Of a DNA stretch of 25,072 bases, positions 11,855 to 23,800 are shown piece by piece. This stretch comes from Mnemiopsis leidyi (taxonomy: Eukaryota; Ctenophora; Tentaculata; Lobata; Bolinopsidae), in contig JH153127.1 of the NCBI GenBank assembly GCA_000226015.1, forward strand, positions 20,101-45,172, given 5' to 3'. Numbering within the stretch: position 1 is the first letter of the stretch; every line of letters starts with the position of its first letter. The notes beneath the pieces were generated by a model, which saw nothing but the letters and a program-made list of their open reading frames with translations, did not search any database and was not told the DNA's origin. A program made the position numbers and the translations under genes.

Positions 11855-14800
11855 ATAGTTGTAGTAGTAGTAGTAGTAGTAGATGCAGTATACGGAGATA
11901 AATTCTATAGATTTCTAGATAAATGATCCTTTTATAACTGTAAAACATCAAATATAAATTATACTAGTTGAATTTCAATATTTTATTCAGAAAGCCACTG
12001 TCCGCAATATTGCACCTGCCCAACAGACACAGACACAGATCTCAATCACGTGGAGCACAATATAATCAACCCGTTTGTTTTTTTTTCTATCATCGTCCAC
12101 TCTTTAATATTTAGATATTTGATAGCAATGCTGAGATAGTGTGATCCGTGGCTGCAGTTTTTCTGCCAGTCCAGTATCTGAACAATGTTCCACCATAACG
12201 TTCGTGTCGCCGTAGGTTGTGGAATAATATTACAATTAGTAGGTAATACGGATACTCGTCAATCGCCATGTTTTAACTAGATCCCGTTACCTCTGTTCTC
12301 CTCATTAATTCCAAGGTTCGAGTCAGTCCTAAGGCGGACAATGACAAATTAGACTGCTTTATCCGTCAACAGATTTACGAAGTTGGACTCCGGTCTCTGT
12401 CCGCTCTGTTGATTGTTCCCATGGGGCTGCCTGTTAATTAGATTGAATAGCGATTGCTTTTCTTCGACTTTAAATACCACAGTTTGCAGAAGGCGAGCAC
12501 AGACCACAGTCTGACTTTGCTCTCTTCAAGTTGGGAATCGAAGGGTGTTTTTTGATGCAATAATTCATCAGGCAAGATAGTTATCAATATCAAATGACAT
12601 TACGTACGTTTGAGTTCGTGACTGTTTATCCGATATGGATAAGACACGGGTTAGTTCGAGACTTGAGCTAAACTTTAAACCCCGGTATTCTGGTTAAGAT
12701 TTATAGACAGGGGCGTATTATGTAGGTAATTGGACGGGAACGCAATTGAATCTTCTAGAACAAACTGACAAATATGTTGAATCAATTTGCTAAACAAATC
12801 AGCCTAAAGGTACAATCAAATTTTCCATTTGTCCAACTTTTTGTTTCTCAGTATTGGCAAAGAAAGTTACCATTACTGTCTGTTTCAGTCGTTTTGCAGA
12901 TGAGAGTTATGTCGCGACAAATAGAGTGGTTGCTTACTTCATATATGCAGGATAGGATACTGGCTTTGATAGGACACTGGCTTCTTATTTCCAGTTCCAA
13001 ATAAAACGTTTCACCAGTTCAATACCAGTTCAATTCAGTAGGACACTGACACAATAACCCAAACATTTGACCTGGTAGAACAGCTCTGGCTGCACTGAGG
13101 GATGAATACAATCGTCACTTGCCTGGTTAAGCGTCTTACAAGATTGGGAGTGACGAAAGTTCTACCATACTTCGTGCAGCAGGTGAGGCACAGCGATCTA
13201 TTGACAAAGACCTCGGGGCTGGGCTGGGCTTGGGATCCAGCATTATGTAATATTGCCTATTTATGGCTGCTTATAGCTTATCATGGCCGTTGTGGTGCAA
13301 TTAAAATATGCATAGCTAAAGGTTTTAGTCCCTCATTGTTATTGAAGCAGACTCTAGTACAATGTCGAAGAGCCCATCTATTTCGAAGTTGTTGTAGTAC
13401 ACCCACCAGAGAAATCTATCTCAACTTCTACTGACAATTTCGTTTCTTGAATTCGTCGAGTTTTTTTATCAAGGGCAGCAAAAATTTCTCTGGGTTAATC
13501 GTATTCTATCTTATGAGAAAAGGTTTCATTTGACAGTTTTTGGGGAGATGAAATGATAAAATGTTTTCCGACATTAATCAATCTTACTATTTTTTGCTAC
13601 AGCTGATCAATGGAAACTGCTGTTATGTCGAATCTTAATAAAGCATATTTATCAGAAAACAATTAAATCATTATCCACAAATGGCCTGTTTATAGAAAAA
13701 CAAAGGAATCTTCCGCTCGTCAAATTATGCATATTATGTAGACAATAGGTAATTGATGCAAAATGACAATTTAATACCCAGAGGCAAAACAACTAACAAA
13801 CTTAATGGCTACTTGACAAAGCTTAGGTCAGAGAATGCTAGCTGAAATAAGGAAATTGCTATACCTAATTGTTTCCAGACAATGATCTGATAAGTTAATC
13901 GTACATTGGTCAGCACTGCACTAGGTTAATCATGTCTAGTTAACAATGCTGTTTACCAATATCTCTTTTATTAACGTTAATGGTCAAAATAATCATATTA
14001 ATGCATTAAAAACAGCAGCACAGGGCGAATTGCAGTCATTCCGATGATGGCGTGATTTTGTTCAGTTTATTATAAAAATTCCATCAAGGGTGCATAACTA
14101 TTACCTTATTTAAAGTAAACCTGGACATCATGGGTCAATGAGTAATACAAAAACGGTGTCTTCGAGTTGAGTTTACATGCATAAACTTACTATTATGTGA
14201 GACATCATGAATTAAGATAAGGCTTGTCGCGCTATTTCTTAATCAGCTATGTTTGTACCTTCCCGAACAGCAAATGTATGCTGAAATGTTACACCTCAAT
14301 CTAAGTTAGGTAGGATTAACCAGTGCAGTATAGCGGACTGAAGAGAAATTGAAGTAATTCATTTTGACCAGTCACATAGTGTAACCGTAACATTCTTTCC
14401 AGCAAAACTCCCGGATTTTTACTTTAACGAATCCTTCTAAAAGTTTTTCAGTCTGAGATTTCCCCGAGTTGGCATCGTCAAAAGGTTTGTTTGATTCCGA
14501 TCTGATTCATCTGTCTATTTTGGTTTTATACTGTTTAGTTAGTTTACAGTTTAGTAAGAAGGGAAGGTATCGAGACAAAAAGGGAAATGTTTTAATCAAA
14601 AGATACCGAATTATACAAACCATCCAGTATTTATAACCAAAGAGTTGTCAGTTGCCTTGGAACCTCAGTCTGTTTTCCGTAGAGAGATCTACGTAGCGCC
14701 CGGTTACCATAAAGTTCTGATGAACTGCCAATAACTAAAACGATATTAACCAGTCAACGATTAACCTGGATTAGCATACTAACGGCACCCGAGACGCAGT

Positions 14801-17800
14801 GAGCGGTGACTGTTCAAGTAGCAGACAACCTACAGTTTAACCTTCCTTAGTCGTTTCAATTTCTTTTGAATCTCGCTACCGCTGCTATATGTATACTAAT
14901 TAGTCGGAAGCAGTAAGCGGGGTCTAGAACAAAAATGTGCTAACAGAAACTTTTCTGTTCCTAATCATAATAATTGGCAGTCTTCACTTTCGCTCTTGGT
15001 TTTGGTCGTTTGGAAACGTTCAGAATCGAAGTTTATTGTTTCATAAGATCGTTTCAGTACTTACCTTATCGGTCAAATAAAACGTTTGCCGGTTAAAGGT
15101 TTTTTGTAAATCCGGACACATTTTTCTGACTATTTAGTCAAATTCTTACGTCACTCCCATTTTAACTAGCATGTTGATAGCGGAACCAGTTTAAACGTGC
15201 AATGTAGCATATTACAACTTACCATTTTCATATCACTAATCACACCCCAGCAGTAATAAGCAGCCAGCACTCCCTGTTATCGAACTTTATACAGCATGAT
15301 ACGAAAAATCAATATTACAATTTTGCTTAGTTGGATGAATTGAAGCATCTGTTGCAACCATCAAGGACATGGACCGCCCAAATCATAAAAGGTTATAAGA
15401 TAAATAATTGAACTGCGGGCATATATATATCAAAAAAATAGTAAAATTAGCAGTCAAAAATCGCCTGGTACAAGACTACACTAGATTACACAAGGCTACA
15501 CAAGGCTACACAATATGTTAATTCAACCTACTGGGAGGAGAATACTTGAAGGTTTTAGCAGCAGGCTCATTCTAATAATTAACAATTTGCCAAACTTCGA
15601 ACAGACGGACTACATTCTCACGGACAAATTACGTGTAGTACCCAATGTCATAGAAGTGACTAGTACTCCAAAATTAATATTTCGCAAAAACCAAGCAGCT
15701 ATTACAGTTATTATTCTTGCTAATAAATGTCGTGCCATCCTTTTCAGTTTGCGAACAAGTCAAATAGTATGACTATTGAATAGGCTAATTTGTAATCTAC
15801 GTTATTTTTACTGTCTCACATGGCTGTCAATAGTCAATACTGCATAGGCTGTTTCTTCTGGCGCAGTAAGAGATTAGAATTACTGAATTTATAAGGCTTG
15901 AAAAAAAAGCTTTAGTGCATACCAAGTTGAGTTACTTTTGCCAATTACCCGCTCAAATCATCCAACCCCTCATATATATCATGCAGCGATTTTTTTGTGC
16001 AGTTATCAGCATAGTTATTTATACCAACATTTTCTTATTACTAATAGTTGTATATTTTTGAAATCTCCTCGTTCCTTGTCGCGTTTTACCATCACGTAAG
16101 AATAAAAGTAAAAACTAAACAGTTTACTACATGCCCGTTATAACAACTAGTAACCATGGTAACCATAAATTTATTACATTCCCGTCGTTACAGTTAGTAA
16201 CCATAGTAACCAGACATTTACTTCATTCCCGTTGTAACACTGGTAACCATAGTAACCAGATATCGACTACATTACATTCCTGTTGTAACATCTAGTAACC
16301 ATCGTTTCTAGGCATTTACTTCATTCTCGTTGTAACAGGTAGTAACCATGGTAACCAGACTTTTACTACATTCTCGTTGTAACAACAAGTAACCGTGGTA
16401 ACCAGGCATATACTACATTCCCGTTGTAACAATTGGTAACCATGGTAACCAGACATTCACTTAATTCCCGTCGTAGCAGCTAGTAATCATGGTAATCAGA
16501 CATTTACTACATTCCCGTTGTAAAAGCAATTAACCATGGTAGCAACTAGTAATATGGTAACCAGATATTCACTACATTCCTGTTGTCACAAACTTCTACC
16601 TACAAGCTTTAGCCACCGTTGACATAGAGAAAAGTCACGTGTCACATGTAAGATCAGTCTCCCTTGAACTGAAGGTAACACAAGACACCTCTAACATCTA
16701 CTCCGTACATGAGCCAGACTGACGTTGTATCGGAGAAAAGGGAGAGGTGTTTAGTCAGTTATTATCATCACCCGGGAGTGCGGCCTACTGTTAGCCCACA
16801 TGCTGGTATAAACTACCAACAATCTCACAATAACAATATGTAGTCTAATGTCGTATGAGGTTAGCGTCGTGTGTTTCCCCATCCTCACGACGCTGCACCG
16901 TGTTTGACGCAGCAAGCGGTGGTGAGCAGTCAGTTCGCCCCCTAGTTCAAACCGCGCCCTTTGTTGAGAGCCCTGTTTTGGGATGTACCAATGTTTGTCT
17001 CTGTTTGGGGCTACTAATTTCCTGATTTGATAACGTGTTTTGGTCTCAGGGCATCTGATGCGTTTGAACCTAGTTGGTTTGTGTTGTGCAATGTGGTGCG
17101 GCAGGGAATATTGTTTACATAACATGAGCCCTATGTTATTATGGTGCAGCCGTTTAATGCAAAGTATAATCTTATAATACGCTGAATACAGAATATCGAT
17201 AATACGCTGCATTTAGAATATCTATATTATACAATTGACAAGCTCGCTAACTTCGTAGTATTGACTAAAGCACATAACTTTAGCTAGTAAAACTTTGAGA
17301 ATTCGAAAAACAATATAGCTTGATTATAAATTTAATATGTATTGGATCCATTTGGCATGACGAGAAAGGGGAACCTACTTAGAGACGAACCTATGATATT
17401 CTGCCGTTTGACAACTGACATGTAATGTGTGTCAACTCTTAAGTTGTTGTCTTTGTGCCGTATCCATCGACTGGATATGTTTACCAACAGTTAAGTTTGT
17501 GGCGTTAAAATGTCGTTTCCCTCGGCTGGTTTAATAAAACTATGGTACCAGGCGGTATGCTCAGCATCCACGTATTCCCTCGCAGGGTTAGGTAAGTTAA
17601 GTTTGACGTTAATAGTGTGTCAAGAATTGGGAGTTGACCGTATTCCCAGGAAATTAGCCAACAGGTTCACGATGTGCACTCCCCAATAAGAAACGAAACT
17701 TGATATTCATCTTTCTGAGTAAATAGCGGTTAATCCCCACTCAAATTTGCTTGTTTTACCTTTTTACCGAAATTCCTACTTCTTAAGAATTTAAAATAAC

Positions 17801-20800
17801 CAGAATTCTTTAACACTATGGCTTTATGTAGTCATATCGTTTTTATACCTTTCGCAAATTTGAAAATAACGTGGCACAGTAAATTGCAGGCATTGTAGGT
17901 ATGGTAATCCAAGCCACTATAACTCACGCCACTGAAACCCGACATCTTCAATTAATGTTAGAATTTAATGTTAATGGGCAGAATTAATTTGTTCGCGGGA
18001 CAATTCAACAATGCAGTATAATGAACAATTAAAATTCCTACAAAATTACCCAAAAGGAGGCATTTTAATAACTACGAACCTGGCTGCTGGTAGAATGAAC
18101 TGCGGATCCTTAGAAACTTGAACAGCTCTCTGTAAGCTCTGCTTTGCCACCGCCTCCCGGTTTGTCTTGAAAGCCAACATGGCGGCTGTTTGTAAGTGTT
18201 TCTCCTCTTTCACACTGCCGATCAGCTCTAGAGCTTTCCCTTCGTCCCCTGAGATTGGCCAAGTTTTCTTGTCAGTACAATTTTGTTTTAAAGCCATTTT
18301 AAATTAGACTCTCCGTAAATCATCACCTAGCTTATTCATAATTGGAGAAGCTAGAGGAGGTAACTAACTCTACCTAAGAAATATATGTGCATTTTGTCGC
18401 TGCACCTTCCATCAGTTACAAGAAGGTTCGATTCTTAAAAAATAAACCTATCAAAATTTAATTACACGTTCCTGCCTCTCTTACACGTTCCTGTTATAAC
18501 TACCAGTACAGTTGTTTCATTATCTTGAGTGGATATGATAAGATAAAACGTTACCGGGTACCTTCGTGATTAATATTCAGGTATTTGACAAAATCTAAAC
18601 TCAATTTACTCAATTTACTCTGTCATGGTCTTGGGCAATTAAACTTGTCCCAATAAACTGTAAGCCTTAACATATATTCTGACACATGCACAAGTCGATT
18701 AGCTTTAACGTATAAATTACGAAACGTTCTTAAACACGACCCGTTCGCAGATTAGTTATACATTTACCTAGCACAGCAGTCCAAAATAAAGTGCCCAATT
18801 TGGGGCGGCGGTCAGGGGCAAACCGTCACCTGGAAGCCTAAGTTCTGTAAACTGTCGTTTACAAGGTGGCGTCTTCAATCATACCTTATTACATAGGGAC
18901 CATTCTTAAAGCCAATTCTCCAAAGTAGAAAGTTCAGCCATCTAATAAGACATCGTCTATTAGTGCCCACCGATGCGTGAAGCACGATATCTTGAGTCTA
19001 ACTGTATTTGTAGTGGAGAAACTTTACTTGATAATGAGACGAGAGAGCGGTTACTTGTACTAATGACCAGGTCTTAGCCTTGTTTCCAAAGAATCGATAT
19101 TTAGCTAGCTTTGTTTCAAACTCTGCGCTTTTCTTAGTTTTACGGTGCAGGTCCATCATAGGCGTAAAATTGATGTCATTACGCACAGTTTTCCGGAGCC
19201 TCATCAATAATTCAGCGATTTCGAGTCGCATCATCCAGGTGGTTGGAAGATAATTTTGTATACTATGCGATGTTGCGTAGATCGAAAGGAATACACCCCG
19301 ACAACATGCTACTTCTTTATTCATAGCCATACTGAAACATGCTACCTCTTTATTCATAGCCCTACTGAAACATGCTACCTCGTTATTCATATAGCCATAC
19401 TGAAACATGCTACCTCTTTATTCATAGCCCTACTGAAACATGCTACCTCGTTATTCATAGCCCTACTGAAACATGCTACCTTTAGCTAGGCTTTAGTTGA
19501 ACTGAAATTAATTCATTTTTTTTCAATTTCGTTTTAAAGTAAGCACTATATAAAGTACGTGCAATTGTGCAAAGTATGCTTAATATACTAGTTCATTTTT
19601 GATATTGATGAGGATAAAAGTGATTCTCTGGTAAGTCTGGTAGGAATTTCAAACCAATTATTCCCATTACAAAATACTAAGCGTAACTTAAATTTAATTC
19701 GCTAAAACACATCGACCGATTTTACACTTGATAGTTGACAAGACAAGTGCTACCGATACAAGAATGATCGGCTGACGCCAATGCGTGATAGAGTTTACAA
19801 ATACGGCTTTTAGCATTCATTATTCATAAGAGACGATTTTCGTTTCACCGAAAGAACGTAGAATCGGTGAAAACGAATCTGAACAATGCATGCTTTTTCA
19901 CAGTAAAAATTGTAATATTTTGTTGATTTATCATTTGCAGTGCACCTAAACAACACGCACTGAAGATGTTTTCGGAAATTTGCTTGTAGACGCATTGAAT
20001 ACCCCTTAATGTCTTATTGACACGAAGTCACGGACAAAAGTTCAGCCATGTTCAATACTATACGATGCCCCTTAAAATTAAATAATCCCGAATTTTAGTA
20101 AGATGAGTTATCCCAAATATTTTAACTCGTTTCTGATAGCTTGAGCGTAGCCGTTCAATTACGATCCATATCATATAAAATCAAGCCCTTATTAAGGAAT
20201 AATCTAGTGCCACAAAACCCAAAAAATTGAGAGAATGAGAGGATTATATTTTTGCACATGAAAGTTAACCGGTGGCACACATGTAGCATAGACCTGGATA
20301 TGGAGGTCGCACATACGGTGTTAAAACCCCGGGGACTGTTACCACATGACGGCCTTACCGCTACCACGTACATAGTCCTTTTAAAGAAAAACACGGTTTG
20401 AGCGTTACTGAATTACTGTCCCTCTCACGAGCTACACCAGCACTTGGCAAAACGTGGAGTCAGGTGTGAGCCTTTCTTTTGTTCGGCATTACATTAGCAG
20501 AAGTATCACACCGACCTTCAGCTGAGCTTTTTTTCAGTTTGTTTTCATTTCAATTTTCAGATCTTTTTGACTTGTTACAGGAATAAATCAACAAGATAAT
20601 ATGTGCTCCAACGGAAGAAATAGAAATATTTTAAAGAGATTAAAAGCACTTTTGGAGTATACGAATGATCGCAGATGGCTCGAAAATGCTCAAAATTTAC
20701 TATATCTTAGAAGGGATCATTTGTACAAGTCATGTCTGAGCTCGATTAGTATAACCGAGCGTCATTGTTCCTCTCACTATCGTGATAACTTAGTTTTTGT

Positions 20801-23800
20801 AGGAATTAGGCAACCACGCAGCCAGGTGCCTTTACAACATTGATTATTCGACTCTTTTTCTCTCTGGTGCAAACGCTTCCCACAGATTTGTGCGTCATCA
20901 AGATTGCAGTGGTTTCTTTGTGGCAACCAAACTTATTTTACATCAAGTGTAATGGGTCAAATGACGGCTTCAACAAGATCCATTTTTGTAGAACTCCTAA
21001 GTTTTCTAATTTTTTACAATCAACATGATAATGTTAGGCCCCTAACTGTTTGCCTCTACTGTTACACGTTGAATTATCGCACTAACCGTACTTCAACTCC
21101 AGGAAACATGTCCGCGGAGAACGTGACAAACGACACTTTAGTCACCATGCCTATACCCTACAGCTCTCACGTCGACAACTTCTTTGGGGTCCTCTGTCTC
21201 TTCAGCTTCTTGTTTGGAACGGTTGGAAACCTGCTGGCCCTGTCCTACTTCTGTCAGAAGAAGCGCGATGTCCCCACCATTATCTACACTAACATTGTTC
21301 TTGTGGATCTCACCATTGCTCTCCTAACTGCTCCCATTGGCGTGTCCATCTTTGACAACCGGAGTAAATCCCTCTTCTTCAAGCACCAGATATTCTGTGA
21401 TTTCTGGGCGTTCGTCTGGACGACCGTGGGACGGATGTCTGTCTTCTTGGTGGGTCTCCTCTCTGTTTCTCGAGCATACTCCCTCACTTTCCCCTTCAGA
21501 ACAGTCCGAAGATGGGTCATCATAGCGATAATTGTTTCTGCGTTTGTGGTCCACGCTCTAGGGGCCAGCATCCCACTTTGGTGGAATGACAATCATCTTT
21601 ACCACCACGCAGTTGCGGCATGCATAAGTTTTGGAGGCGAGAATTTGCCGATTGCTGCCATCAAAGCCACCAAAGTGTTTGACTACGTGGGAGTTCTGAT
21701 TCCAGTTCCAGTGATCATTGTGAGTTTTGTGGTGACGGTTCTGCAGTTGGCCAAGAAGACTACGGCTGGTGGCGGAAGAGGGGATAACTGCAAACAAAAT
21801 ATCACTGTCACGATCGCACTCTTTACAGGTACTTACATAAACATTGTTTTGATTCAGTAAAATTCTATGTATTATGGTTATTTGTAGGAGTGTAGGACAG
21901 CTTGTTCGTCAGTCTGTCTAAACTGCTCACAAATAACCATCTTAACCTAGCATAGATTAAATTCAGATACTCCTTGATAATTTCTGAAACACTACACTAT
22001 TTCAGGGATCTATCTCTTCTTCAACGTCCCGGCAGCAGTAGTAATGTTTCTCTTCAACTTCTTCCCGGGAATCAACTTCTGGCCTAAATACGTCTACCTG
22101 ATAGCCTACATCTTCATCATGGTGTATCCGCTGAACGCCGCCTGCAACCCAATCCTCTATTTGTGGCGGATGGAGAGGATGAGAGAGCGAAGTTTGAGGA
22201 TGTTCCACCGTACTTCCAGGAAGAGCGGTATGGGCGGCGGTATGGAGCCAGTGACTGTCCAGAGTTACGTTGCTGCAACCCGAGTGTCGAGTGAGAACTT
22301 GGTGAATGCTGCATTGTGACTAGTCGTGAGGTGTTGTGTGAAGGCGTGCAAGAGTGGAGTTAGAAAAAGTGGGGCCACAACAGACAGTCTAGAAGAGGAT
22401 CCCAATGGGGGAAAGAGCGGAGAGAGTTGTGAGGAGAACGGAGACCAGCACACCAGTGATACGCGGGTAACGTTCCAGGTGACCCCAATACCTAGTCGAG
22501 TTAGAACAAACACTCCGGTAGTCAGGAGAGGTGATCAGGCGACACCCTCACTGAATCTGACTAAGTTGAAATCGCCTATAAACTTTAGTCGTGAAGAAGC
22601 CAAGACGCGAAAGCAGACCACTTTCATACCGTCAAAAAATTCTATAGATGTGTAAGGACGAGCTGATTTATTGCCGTTTTTACGTTTTGATTTATTTACA
22701 ATCGGTTGATATTTGCATATTGATCTTATCTTATTTTCTTGATGAAAAACTCAGACTTTGTTGATAAGCTGCGATTAGCTGTTTAGATTTGCCGCCTATG
22801 TTCTATTGCGATAATTTAAAAGTTTTGAATTTTACTTGTTGTTTAATGTTTATGCCATGTTTCACAACATTTATTTGCCTTAAAGCAAATAGCTTTGTTG
22901 GAAAAACGGAGGGCATTTTACGTCTGGCACGTTTATTTCAAAAGTTTTCAAGTACTCAATATCATAGCAATTTCGATCCTGAATTGATAAACACCACCTC
23001 TAACGAACTATGATGCTATGACTCGGTGAATCAGATCAAAAGATGAAAATAAGAAATAAACGCACCTTTCAGAAGAGCTATCTGAAACAGCAGAACGGGA
23101 AGTATAGAATCTCCTGACTGTAGCTGAGCAAGTGTGGTTTCTGCATCCGACAGGTTACCGGCCGCAATCTGCGAACTGGGGTTTTACTTCCTAACTTCTA
23201 AGTAGAGCTTGGTACCTTTAAGTCTGAACCTCTTATCTTATTGTTAGCATTTTGTTTTTGCAAGTAATTTCGAAGTTCGAGATGAGTGAAATACAATTTT
23301 CCAGTATTGTCAAAATACACAGCAGATTGTCTATATTGTGTATAAATGTAAACTGATCAGGTTGTAGAACTGTTATATGCTGAGCAGTTTAATTTTTTAT
23401 TGAAACCTGGGAGGTGGCTATGTTGCGGAGTAGTTTTTCCCGGTCCTCAGCCGCGGGAGAGAGGTCCAGGCAGAGGGTGTACAGCTGTTCTGCTGTTCGG
23501 TACTCACACTTGTCCCACAATGTCACTCCCGCCTAGAAAATTTTAAGTTGTTGACAAAGTAGACGGTATTAAGTATTCACCTTATGTAAGTACGCGGTCC
23601 GCCGGTCAAGTTAGACGGATCTATCTTCTAACTTCTAAGTGTTTAAATGGGAATTAAGAGCCTTGAGCTGACAATGGGCACATCAGCCGGAAAGCTAACG
23701 AAGCCGATGGCACAAAATTTGCTCACACAAAAACTAATACCTGCCACAGAAGGTCTCGAGCTCTAACCGCATGTTCACTGGCATCTTCATTGTTACTGGA

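Larger units (their letters stand above)
10282..18079 (-). other. Largest intron (D-E) of the TEX11-like gene
   Basis: 7.8 kb. Contents are a (TAG)n microsatellite with an assembly gap (11611-11881), a 47-bp array with X-box-like cores (about 16130-16595) and a perfect short hairpin (16863-16894). The plus-strand ORFs at 12774-13004, 13102-13434 and 15515-15772 and the minus-strand ORF at 16751-17212 lack known domains, and I cannot support them as genes. The remaining sequence shows nothing recognisable. Confidence 0.65.
18249..23065 (-). other. Intron C-D of the TEX11-like gene, host of a nested GPCR gene
   Basis: 4.8 kb on the minus strand. It contains the whole plus-strand GPCR coding region (21108-22655), a 33-bp array (19304-19480) and an unrecognised minus-strand ORF segment near 19060-19255. 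The stretch from 19500 to 20600 is AT-rich and shows nothing recognisable. The stretch from 20600 to 21100 may hold 5' untranslated sequence of the GPCR. Confidence 0.75.

Noticed and set aside
11523..11951. 142-aa minus-strand ORF with poly-Leu and poly-Tyr
   Set aside because: It is the TAG microsatellite read as codons across an N gap, not a protein.
12312..12330. B-box-like GGTTCGAGTCAGTCC
   Set aside because: No matching A-box or cloverleaf around it.
12774..13434. Two neighbouring plus-strand ORFs (76 and 110 aa)
   Set aside because: No recognised family and no consistent splice joining. A TGGGCT repeat (near 13217) supplies part of the apparent coding character.
16751..17212. 153-aa minus-strand ORF
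   Set aside because: No domain, membrane segment pattern or splice support. Composition is mixed, and it runs across a hairpin and into AT-rich sequence. Probably a chance frame.
18409..18445. tRNA T-arm-like AAGAAGGTTCGATTCTT
   Set aside because: No acceptor stem, D-arm or anticodon arm can be built upstream. It is an isolated B-box-like word.
19256..19489. 77-aa ORF with repeated CYLFIHS units
   Set aside because: It is produced by the 33-bp tandem repeat and shifts frame within the array.
20904..21107. 68-residue in-frame N-terminal extension of the GPCR
   Set aside because: It begins without ATG at 20904, contains an acceptor-like tract directly before the ATG at 21108, and would place a long non-receptor segment before TM1. 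It is more likely 5' intron or UTR.
21284..22513. Several antisense and shifted ORFs over the GPCR
   Set aside because: They are shadows of the high-GC coding sequence with no independent features.
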